From assembly GCA_020426505.1 (NCBI GenBank), contig JAGQPX010000015.1, positions 1-49,847 of the forward strand: a stretch of DNA of 49,847 nucleotides. The letters are read 5' to 3'. This DNA is from Planctomycetaceae bacterium. GTDB lineage: Bacteria; Planctomycetota; Planctomycetia; Planctomycetales; Planctomycetaceae. A model generated the notes under the pieces. That model worked only from the letters and a program-made list of their open reading frames with translations. It had not been told where the DNA came from and did not search any database. Positions 27,861 through 35,139 of the stretch are shown piece by piece. Each line of letters starts with the position of its first letter. The first letter of the stretch is position 1. The position numbers and the translations under genes were made by a program.

Positions 27861-30236
27861 TTGATTTCATGCATCTGTTGTTATCCCAGTGGAAAGCCCC
27901 CGGTGAGACCCTCCTCTTTGGATTCCCCTCCAGCCTGTTCGCGTGCTTCAGTCGATGTGATCGCGTCCGCCTCGCTGCCCGCCGGTAAGTTGCCGTGCCG
28001 ATCACGATTCACCGTAATCCTGGTGTTGTCTCTGCTTCTTGTCGGCTCAATCGTCGCGTCGTCCGCGTGGGCCGATGACGGCAGCGCATCACTACAGATC
28101 ACCAATGTTGAAGTCGGGATCGACGGTCACTATCGCGTTGGCCGTTGGACGCCGATCCAAGTCACCGTCGAGGGGGAAGCGAGCGAATCGGTGCGACTCG
28201 ATATCTGGGTCCCAGATTCAGACGGCAACCCGACTCGACAGCCCTCAGCTGCGATCGCACTCACCGGTCGCGGCCCGCATACTCTGCAGACCGTCTTCCG
28301 AACCGGCCGGATGGACGGCGTCATCACCATCGAAGTCGCTTCCGCCGAGACAGTGCTCGTTCGCCGAACGATTCACGCAGATAATGAGCAGGACGCGGGT
28401 GACGTCCGAATTCGTCCTCCCCACACCCTGCAAACCAATATGTGGGTCGTGCTTGGTCCATCCTCGGGATACGAACAAGCTGCTGAGATCATCAACAAAC
28501 GTGATGCTTCTTCCAATCAACTGGACCACCGTCCGGTGACTCTCATTCCTCTCGAAAGCGCTAACGAACTGCCGACAGTCGCCGATAGCCTCGATTCCAT
28601 CGACGTGCTGGCCGTTACGGGTCCCATAGTCTGGAACGATGCGACGGACCGCAGCATCGTGCATTGGGTTGAACAGGGTGGGCATCTGGTCGTCTCGATC
28701 GGTCGCGAGAAAGACTGGAACTCAAGTCCCTTTTCAAAATGGATTCCCATTCGTCTGCTGGGTGAGTCCAGTCTGAGCGATCTTTCGACCCTGACGACCC
28801 GGCTATCGCGACCGGACAAATTCCGAGGTCGGAGCCATCAGGCACTGCGGTTCGAGTACGATCACGGAGAGACAATCGCCGGAACCCGTGACGGTCCCCT
28901 GTGGGTCCGCCTTCCGCTGAGGCTAGGTCGCATCACCCTGTTGGGGATGAGTACGGGCGAACGTCCCTTTGTCGGTTGGGACACGCTGCCGCAATTGTGC
29001 GAAGCCATGATCGACTATCAACGCCCTCCCAAGAGGAACCAGCGGGAGTCGGGCGCTGCTCAACTTTCGCGAACGGGGATTACCGATCTTTCGACACAGC
29101 TGGCGGTCGCTGTCGATCAATATCCCGAACTCAATCTGCAGTCCAACTGGAAGACCATGGGTCTGGTCATCCTCTATCTGGTGATTATCGGTCCGATCGA
29201 TTACCTGATCGTCCGCTATGTGCTTCGGCGACCTCAACTCACCTGGGTGACCTTCCCGCTGGTCGTGCTTGTTTCTGCCTATTCAGCGGTGTCATCGTCG
29301 AAGCAAAGCCATGCCACTGAACTGACATCCAATCAGGTTCATCTCGTTGATGTGGACGTGGCGACAGGCATGACGCGGACGAGTGTCTGGTCGTCATTTG
29401 TCAGTCCGCAGACGCACAGGTATGCCGTCGAGGCAGAGTTTCCGCCGCTGACCCAAGAGGCGGCTTCCACCTCGGACGACACATCACCCGAGGCAACCGC
29501 GAGGCTCGGCTGGCTCGGCATTCCCGAAAACGGGTATCGAGGCATGTACCGATCCGGCGGACTGGCGCTCGCTCGGCCAAGTTACGCGTTCGCGCCGGGG
29601 CTGACGTCGATCGAGAACGTGCCGGTCAACCTCTGGTCATCATCAAGCCACACCGCCACACGTATCGATCGCGAGGCCTCCCCCGCAGCGATCTTCGAGT
29701 GTCAGCTGAGCGATGCAAGCGGACAACTGGAAGGGACCGTGATCAATCATCTGCCCGTCGCCATCGATGACTGGTTCATTGCCCACCAGAACCTCGTCTA
29801 CTTCCCCAAGAATCCCGATACCAAGCGGACTGACAGCTCCATCGAGGCGGGAGCAACTCTCGAGCTTTCGCGAGAGCGCTATTCGCCCAACATCCTTCGC
29901 AACTTTTTGACAGGAGTGACTCACGTCGGTCGCAAGCCCGCCAAAGCGCTCGAAGACAATTACACGATTTTGAGCGAGACCTACGATCCGCTGAGCAGAG
30001 ACTTCTATCGCATCTTTCGGGCGGTCAGTTTTTTTCGATCCTGCGGCGGAGCGGAGTTCACCTCATTGAGCAACGATCAGTTTTCACGTATGGACCTCTC
30101 ACCCCTGCTGCATCTCGATCGAGCCGTTTTGTTCGGCCGGATCTCGCAGCCGACAGCGACCGTCCTCGTCGATGGAGAGCCGGTCGAGCCGGTGGAAAGT
30201 GAAACCATGATCCGTGTGCTCCTGCCGATCGATTAG
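27861..30236 (+). CDS. Large exported membrane protein with GATase-like domain, ABC-associated
   Basis: 791 aa if started at TTG 27861; a GTG at 27957 gives a more usual signal peptide (MIASASLPAGKLPCRSRF, then VILVLSLLLVGSIVASSAWA) and is an equally good start. After cleavage comes a beta-rich region (about 75-190), a GATase-1-like Rossmann part (about 190-350, with IDVLAVTGPIVWND and WVEQGGHLVVSIG), then a two-TM module (about 430-485) with LVIIGPIDYLIVRYVLRRP, a pattern common to bacterial proteins encoded beside ABC transporters. A further outward region follows. The ABC ATPase gene lies 60 bp downstream, so the two likely work together; the role is unknown. Confidence 0.75.
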   Translation: MISCICCYPSGKPPVRPSSLDSPPACSRASVDVIASASLPAGKLPCRSRFTVILVLSLLLVGSIVASSAWADDGSASLQITNVEVGIDGHYRVGRWTPIQVTVEGEASESVRLDIWVPDSDGNPTRQPSAAIALTGRGPHTLQTVFRTGRMDGVITIEVASAETVLVRRTIHADNEQDAGDVRIRPPHTLQTNMWVVLGPSSGYEQAAEIINKRDASSNQLDHRPVTLIPLESANELPTVADSLDSIDVLAVTGPIVWNDATDRSIVHWVEQGGHLVVSIGREKDWNSSPFSKWIPIRLLGESSLSDLSTLTTRLSRPDKFRGRSHQALRFEYDHGETIAGTRDGPLWVRLPLRLGRITLLGMSTGERPFVGWDTLPQLCEAMIDYQRPPKRNQRESGAAQLSRTGITDLSTQLAVAVDQYPELNLQSNWKTMGLVILYLVIIGPIDYLIVRYVLRRPQLTWVTFPLVVLVSAYSAVSSSKQSHATELTSNQVHLVDVDVATGMTRTSVWSSFVSPQTHRYAVEAEFPPLTQEAASTSDDTSPEATARLGWLGIPENGYRGMYRSGGLALARPSYAFAPGLTSIENVPVNLWSSSSHTATRIDREASPAAIFECQLSDASGQLEGTVINHLPVAIDDWFIAHQNLVYFPKNPDTKRTDSSIEAGATLELSRERYSPNILRNFLTGVTHVGRKPAKALEDNYTILSETYDPLSRDFYRIFRAVSFFRSCGGAEFTSLSNDQFSRMDLSPLLHLDRAVLFGRISQPTATVLVDGEPVEPVESETMIRVLLPID

Positions 30237-30296
30237 CTTCCTGAAGTCATTCCTGTCATCCGTTTTTGTTATCTCGCATTCCTTGGATGTCCACCC

Positions 30297-31268
30297 GTGA
30301 TTGAGACCCGCAAACTGACCAAGACCTACGGTCGTCTGATCGCCGCCAACGAGATCAACCTCAAGCTCGACGAAGGGGACGTGTTCGGCTTCATTGGCCC
30401 GAACGGCTCCGGCAAAACAACCACCATGCGGATGATCGCGACTCTGCTCAACCCGGACTACGGCGAATGCTACGTCTGCGGCCAGTCGATCTACACGCAT
30501 CCCGAAGAGATCCGCCGCCTCGTCGGCTTCATGCCCGACTTCTTCGGCGTCTACGACGACATGACCGTGCTGGAGTACCTCGAATTCTTCGCCGCCACGT
30601 ACCGCATCAACGGCCCGGCCCGCCGCAAGGTCTGCGAAGAGAAGCTTGAACTGGTCGACATGTCCTTCAAACGGGATGCGATGGTCAACCAACTCTCTCG
30701 CGGTCAAACGCAGCGCATCGGTCTCGCACGCACACTCCTGCACGAACCACAAGTCCTCCTGCTCGACGAACCGGCCAGTGGTCTCGACCCTCGCGCCCGC
30801 ATCGAGATTCGTCAGCTCCTCAAACGCCTTGGCGAGATGAACAAAACGGTCATCGTTTCCTCGCACATTCTCCCGGAGCTTGCCGACGTCTGTACTCGCG
30901 TCGGCATGATCGAGAAGGGTGTGATGCAGGTCGACGGCTACGTCAACGAAGTCATGCAGAAGGCCCGGCAAGCCATCATCCTGCACATCCAGGTCACCGG
31001 CGACACCGACCAGGCCGCAAAACTGCTCGAACAACTCGACGTCGTCGAGTCGGTCGACGTCGTGCAACCGGTCGCCACGCCTCGTTTGCTCAGCCGCTCG
31101 GGCGTCGCCAGCCCCACAATCCACGTCCGCCTCATCCCCGGCACCGAAGACTACAGCGAACTCCCCTCCGCCCTCATCGCTGCGGGACATCACCTCAAAC
31201 TCTTCCGCGAAGAAGAAGTCAACTTGGAGACCGCCTTCATGGAACTCACCAAGGGTACGCAGCAGTAA
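30297..31268 (+). CDS. ABC transporter ATP-binding protein
   Basis: 323 aa, starting with GTG at 30297. The ATPase domain (1-220) has Walker A GPNGSGKTT, Q-loop near GFMPDFFGVYDDM, signature LSRGQTQRIGLA, Walker B VLLLDEPASGLDP and the switch His in SSHILPE. A C-terminal accessory part (about 225-323) resembles ABC-2 type exporters. It follows the large membrane protein gene by 60 bp. An expected permease gene is missing: 21 bp downstream is only a short hydrophobic frame cut by a repeat, then a decayed transposase. The permease may be encoded elsewhere or have been lost. Confidence 0.92.
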   Translation: MIETRKLTKTYGRLIAANEINLKLDEGDVFGFIGPNGSGKTTTMRMIATLLNPDYGECYVCGQSIYTHPEEIRRLVGFMPDFFGVYDDMTVLEYLEFFAATYRINGPARRKVCEEKLELVDMSFKRDAMVNQLSRGQTQRIGLARTLLHEPQVLLLDEPASGLDPRARIEIRQLLKRLGEMNKTVIVSSHILPELADVCTRVGMIEKGVMQVDGYVNEVMQKARQAIILHIQVTGDTDQAAKLLEQLDVVESVDVVQPVATPRLLSRSGVASPTIHVRLIPGTEDYSELPSALIAAGHHLKLFREEEVNLETAFMELTKGTQQ

Positions 31269-31289
31269 TCAATAAGCATCAAGGATGCC

Positions 31290-31361
31290 GTGCGCATTCC
31301 GATCTGGCTGATTGTGGGTGCCATGGCCGCAATCATGATCATTATAGCGGGGGACAGATAG
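31290..31361 (+). CDS. 23-codon hydrophobic ORF, possibly a truncated membrane gene
   Basis: GTG at 31290 preceded by AAGGA (31281-31285), 21 bp after the ABC ATPase stop. It encodes VRIPIWLIVGAMAAIMIIIAG plus a charged end, a single TM-like peptide. The stop lies in the first 20 bp of repeat copy B, so the repeat may have cut short a longer membrane gene; alternatively it is a true small membrane protein. Evidence is only the ribosome site, hydrophobicity and position. Confidence 0.35.
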   Translation: MRIPIWLIVGAMAAIMIIIAGDR

Positions 31362-31446
31362 GTGTAGCGTCCCCAGCAGCGGACCTTGCATGAAACGTAG
31401 GCTTTTTGGCGTCCAAACGCCGCTACACCAAAGTGCCCGTGGCACT
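31342..31446. repeat. Dispersed structured intergenic repeat, copy B
   Basis: 75 of 100 positions match copy A at 20941 without gaps. Internal inverted pairs: ggtgtagcg (31361-31369) with cgctacacc (31421-31429); ggcgt with acgcc around ccaa (near 31408-31422); agtgcc (31432-31437) with ggcact (31441-31446). The nested stems suggest either a small mobile element of MITE type or a structured RNA. It follows the ABC ATPase gene. Confidence 0.75.
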
Positions 31447-31594
31447 TAAGTGCATCAACATTGTCGTCCACAACAACGATCGAGAGCGGTAGTATTGTTC
31501 CATCAGTCGACGAGTGAGGGTTTCCAGTTACCAGTGATCTTGTTGCGGGTGCGGAAATCGTTGGCAAGGTGACGATAAACTCACTGCCTCACCC

Positions 31595-32428
31595 ATGTCC
31601 GAGAGGAAGTATGTTACGAATTTGACAGAAGCACAATGGCGGATCATTCGACCCTTTGTCCGCAGGCCATCGCGGCGAGGACGACCGCACACGTATTCAC
31701 GACGGGATGTGATCGACGCGGTGCAGTACGTCGTGCGGACGGGATGCCAGTGGCGGATGCTGCCTCACGACTTTCCTGCGTGGAAAGCGGTCTGCCAGAT
31801 CTTCTACCGCTGGCGAAAGAACGGAACGTGGCAGCGGATTCACGATGCCCTCTGCAAGAAGGTGCGTCGCCAGGCGGGCAAACGCTCTACACCTTCAGCC
31901 GGCATCATCGACTCCCAAAGCGTGAAGACAACCGAAGTCGGCGGCCCCGCGCGTGGCTACGACGGCGGCAAACAGGTGTCGGGTCGCAAGCGGCACCTCG
32001 TGGTCGACACGCTGGGGCTCGTGTTGGCGATGCGTGTGCATGGAGCCGATCAGCAGGACCACAGCGACGCGACTCTCGTGCTGTTCGCTTTGTGGGAAAA
32101 GCTTAAGGGGATTCGCATCATCTCCGCGGACTCGGCCTCCAGTCGCAAAGACCTGCCGGGCTTCGTTCAGCAAACGTTGTCCTGCACCATCGAATTCGTG
32201 CGTCGCGTGCCGGGAACCAAGGGCTTTTATCTGCGGGCATCTTCGAGAACAGACGCTCCATTGCTTCGAGTCCGCCGGATGACGAACCGATTCCGACAAC
32301 AAATGCCTCACGTTGACGGTCGGGAGACGCTTGAGATCATCCGCAAGACACCCGCATTGTCAAAAATCCGGTGTTCGTCTTCAGCGGTCGCCGCGCTGAT
32401 GAGGTCGAGACTTCCATCGGAGAAGTGA
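31595..32428 (+). pseudogene. Decayed IS5-family transposase
   Basis: 277-aa frame. The first 175 residues match IS5-type transposases: LTEAQWRIIRPFV, TGCQWRMLPHDFPAW, IIDSQSVKTTE (first catalytic Asp), GGKQVSGRKRHLVVDTLG. The second Asp region is degenerate (IISADSASSRKDL instead of a WADGGY-like motif), and the terminal block that holds the catalytic Glu (normally within a VERTFAW segment) is absent; the last 60 residues are out of family. It is therefore probably inactive, through frameshift and decay after about 32240. No convincing terminal inverted repeats or target duplication were found by eye. Confidence 0.75.
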
Positions 32429-32753
32429 GCAAAGTTGCTCGATGGTTCCAGAAACCTCTAAACACGTAAACACGGCTGAGGTCATGCGTTCGATGCGATC
32501 CAGAAAAGTATCTCCAGTCACCGCGACGTTGTAGCTCCGCAGTGTACTCGACGTCGCCGGTCACTCGATCCTCAACGCGCCTTCGTCCGCGGGACCTCAT
32601 TTTCACCAGTCGTCATCACTGATGCTAGCACTCAGTATCGTGTTCAAATGACGGCTTTGTATACTCGCTTTTCCGGACGGATCGAAATAGGATCACATCC
32701 GTATGGATGACGATTCTTTGCGTCATCGCTTCTGGAAGATCTAATCCCGCGAC
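32429..32753. other. 325-bp region with no supported gene, likely IS debris
   Basis: Downstream of the decayed transposase. A minus-strand frame at 32337-32606 and short plus-strand frames exist, but none shows a recognised motif, ribosome site or natural boundaries, and one overlaps the transposase. It is most likely degenerate sequence. It may include the promoter for the next gene. Confidence 0.45.
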
Positions 32754-33389
32754 GTGAGGGGGGGCGTGGGACTCTTGAGTCTGTTGTTCGGCGAGCGCGA
32801 ACCGGAGAAGGTCGAGCTGCTGGCCGACCATATCTGGTTGACCGCTGACGCGAAGCTTGCTGGTATCCGCAGGCAGGTCGTGGACCGCGGAAAATCCGAG
32901 TCAGCCGCGATCATGCTTGTGGCACAGTTCTCCGAAGTTCTGAAACAGCTCAAGTCGATCCAGAATGAGCATGACGGGCATACTCCAATCCTCGCGGTGC
33001 TTGCCAGCAACGTGACAGAGGACCTCGGAGGCCGACTGACCCTCGAAGAATCCGCCGTCATCGACATCATAGTGGCCGAGAGACATCCCCTGCGTGACTT
33101 CGATGATGAATTGGTGAAGCTCGTAAACCAGTTACCGTGTCGTTCGCGACTCGTTCATCATTTGTCACTCGATGACGCCACCATCAAACTCTTCGCAGGT
33201 CCACACATACATGACCTCTTGTCTCGCACAGGGATGAAGGCAGACGAAGTCATTGAGAGTCCGTTGGTTTCTCGGCAGATAAAGAAGGCCCAGCAGCGAA
33301 TCGCACAACGTCAAACCAACGATGAGGAGGCAGTATCAGCGAGGGAATGGATGGAGAAGAATCTTCAGTTCAGTTGCCGGAGTAAATGA
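32754..33389 (+). CDS. Conserved-looking cytoplasmic protein of unknown function
   Basis: 211 aa from GTG 32754; a second GTG at 32766 (MGLLSLLFGERE) is as likely and follows a GAGGGGG stretch. The pattern alternates alpha and beta (ADHIWLTADAKLAGI, SAAIMLVAQFSEVLKQL, HTPILAVLA, VIDIIVAERHPL), then a run RSRLVHHLSLDDATIKLF, and it ends with a basic helix. No signal peptide or TM. I have no family name for it. It ends 6 bp before the metallophosphoesterase gene and may be cotranscribed with it. Confidence 0.65.
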   Translation: MRGGVGLLSLLFGEREPEKVELLADHIWLTADAKLAGIRRQVVDRGKSESAAIMLVAQFSEVLKQLKSIQNEHDGHTPILAVLASNVTEDLGGRLTLEESAVIDIIVAERHPLRDFDDELVKLVNQLPCRSRLVHHLSLDDATIKLFAGPHIHDLLSRTGMKADEVIESPLVSRQIKKAQQRIAQRQTNDEEAVSAREWMEKNLQFSCRSK

Positions 33390-33395
33390 CATTCT

Positions 33396-34319
33396 ATGCA
33401 GATCATGAGAGAGGGATGGGTGTTTGATCAATGTCACGAAGCTGCTCAATTCTGTCGCCGTGGGTTTTTGAAGAATGGAGCATTGACGCTGTCAGCTGCT
33501 GCATCACTTCCACGTGAACTCCATGCGGATGACGAATCCGCTGTACTGCAAGTCGGACTCGTGACTGATTTGCATTATGCTGACAAACCGCCCGCCGGTA
33601 CGCGTCACTATCGGGAAACGCCTGAGAAGCTCGCGGCCGCTGTCGAACAGTTTAACCGATCGGACCTCGACTTCGTCGTCGAACTGGGGGACTTCATCGA
33701 TGCTGCGGATTCGGTTAAGGCCGAACTGGCATACCTGACGCGAATCAACCGGGATTTCGCTGCGATCCACAAACAGCGACTTTACGTTCTCGGCAACCAT
33801 TGTGTTTATACGTTGACGAAGGAGGAATTCCTCGGTGGTGTCGAGCAAGAGAACTCGTATCACTCGTTCGACTCGGGCGGCTTCCACTTTGTCGTGCTTG
33901 ATTCATGCTTTCGTCACGACGGCGAGCCATACGGTCGCAAGAACTTTGAATGGACCGATCCGAACATTCCCGTTGATGAGCTGGAATGGCTGAAGGCTGA
34001 CCTCGAAGCGACCTCGAAGCCTACGATCGTGTTTGCACACCAGCGACTCGACGTCGGTAGCCCGTACGGCGTGAAGAATGCACCCGCCGTGCGAGCGATT
34101 CTTGAGTCCGCTAACGTGCGGGCTGTGCTTCAAGGGCACAGCCACAAGAATGATCACAACGAGATCAACGGCATTCACTACTGCACTCTGGTCGCGATGA
34201 TCGAAGGCTCGGGAGTCGAGAGTAACGGATTCTCGACGATGAAGTGTTATCCCGATGGCACGATTGTAATCTCGGGGTTCGTCAAGCAAGCAAGCTATGG
34301 ATGGGGCGCGAGAGTATGA
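33396..34319 (+). CDS. Tat-exported metallophosphoesterase
   Basis: 307 aa. The twin-arginine-type signal CRRGFLKNGALTLSAAA is at about 20-36, but the first ten residues are unusual; a second Met at residue 4 is possible. Calcineurin-like metal motifs in order: VTDLHYAD (D-x-H), ELGDFID (G-D-x-x-D-like), LGNHCV (G-N-H, with Cys in place of the usual Asp/Glu), VFAHQRLD, and LQGHSHKND (G-H-x-H). Probably an exported phosphatase or phosphodiesterase. Its stop overlaps the next start (ATGA at 34316-34319). Confidence 0.88.
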   Translation: MQIMREGWVFDQCHEAAQFCRRGFLKNGALTLSAAASLPRELHADDESAVLQVGLVTDLHYADKPPAGTRHYRETPEKLAAAVEQFNRSDLDFVVELGDFIDAADSVKAELAYLTRINRDFAAIHKQRLYVLGNHCVYTLTKEEFLGGVEQENSYHSFDSGGFHFVVLDSCFRHDGEPYGRKNFEWTDPNIPVDELEWLKADLEATSKPTIVFAHQRLDVGSPYGVKNAPAVRAILESANVRAVLQGHSHKNDHNEINGIHYCTLVAMIEGSGVESNGFSTMKCYPDGTIVISGFVKQASYGWGARV

Positions 34320-34537
34320 GTGACGTCATTCAGACCGGGCGTTATCGGCATTACAAAGGCAATGACTACATTGTGATCGGCGTCGCACGGCACAGCGAGA
34401 CCGAGGAGGACATGGTCGTCTACCGTCAGGACTACGGCGAACATGGACTCTGGGTGCGACCCGCTGAGATGTTCCTTGAGACGATCGAAGTGAATGGTCA
34501 GGCTCGACCACGATTTGAGTTCATCAGTAACGAATGA
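34316..34537 (+). CDS. DUF1653 family protein
   Basis: 73 aa. The start is the ATG in the ATGA overlap with the metallophosphoesterase gene, in preference to the upstream in-frame start at 34244. Residues YRHYKGNDYIVIGVARHSETEE and VVYRQDYGEHGLWVRPAEMF match the compact DUF1653 fold, whose function is unknown. It overlaps the cupin gene through a second ATGA (34534-34537), so three genes form a coupled chain. Confidence 0.85.
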   Translation: MSDVIQTGRYRHYKGNDYIVIGVARHSETEEDMVVYRQDYGEHGLWVRPAEMFLETIEVNGQARPRFEFISNE

Positions 34538-34857
34538 CCCACAACCTCTTCGACGATCTGCCCTCAAACCTGCCGGAAGAACTGATCGACGTTCTTGTTG
34601 ACAGTCCGAACCTCCGTATCGAACGGATTGTCTCAACGGGTCACTCCAGTGCTGATGGATTCTGGTACGATCAGTCCGAGCACGAGTGGGTGATCGTGCT
34701 GCGAGGCGAAGCAAAACTGATGATCGAAGGCGAGTCTGAGTTACATCATCTACGAGCCGGCGACCATGTGCTGATCCCGGCCCATCAAAAGCACCGGGTT
34801 GAATGGACGACGCCGGACGAACCGACCGTCTGGCTGGCAGTGTTCTTCGGTGAGTGA
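34534..34857 (+). CDS. Small cupin-domain protein
   Basis: 107 aa single-domain cupin. The two conserved motifs are recognisable: SEHEWVIVLRGEAKLMIEG (motif 1, with a His/Glu set) and LRAGDHVLIPAHQKHRVEW (motif 2, H in AHQKHRV). No catalytic partner domain, so it could be a metal-dependent enzyme or a small-molecule binder. It overlaps DUF1653 by 4 bp. It converges with the S4 gene across 19 bp. Confidence 0.88.
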   Translation: MTHNLFDDLPSNLPEELIDVLVDSPNLRIERIVSTGHSSADGFWYDQSEHEWVIVLRGEAKLMIEGESELHHLRAGDHVLIPAHQKHRVEWTTPDEPTVWLAVFFGE

Positions 34858-34876
34858 GCCATCACCTTCGGCATAC

Positions 34877-35089
34877 TCACGTATCAGCATCGGATTCTTC
34901 GAAGCCGTAGTTGCATCCTTCAAAGCTGACGATATCGCCGGGGGCCATCTTGCGGCGTCGGCGTGTCACAATCTCGCCGTTGACCAGGACTTCCCCCGCC
35001 TGAATCATCCGCTTGGCCTGTCCACCGGAGCCGACGAGTCCACGCAACTTGAGAAACTGGTCGAGCCGAATTGGTTGCTCTTCGCTCAC
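34877..35089 (-). CDS. S4-domain RNA-binding protein
   Basis: About 70 aa from GTG 35089 (MSEEQPIRLDQFLKL); the frame extends to 35173 but overlaps the hydrolase gene by 34 bp, so I prefer the shorter form. It is a lone S4 domain: IRLDQFLKLRGLVGSGGQAKRMIQAGEVLVNG with the basic RRRRKM loop. It resembles the YbcJ/YaaA-type small RNA-binding proteins. It follows the tandem hydrolase gene on the same strand. Confidence 0.85.
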   Translation of the reverse strand: MSEEQPIRLDQFLKLRGLVGSGGQAKRMIQAGEVLVNGEIVTRRRRKMAPGDIVSFEGCNYGFEESDADT

Positions 35090-35139
35090 GAGGAGTGCTT
35101 TCTGATCAACGATCGGGACGACTGTGACGGGGGAGTGCG

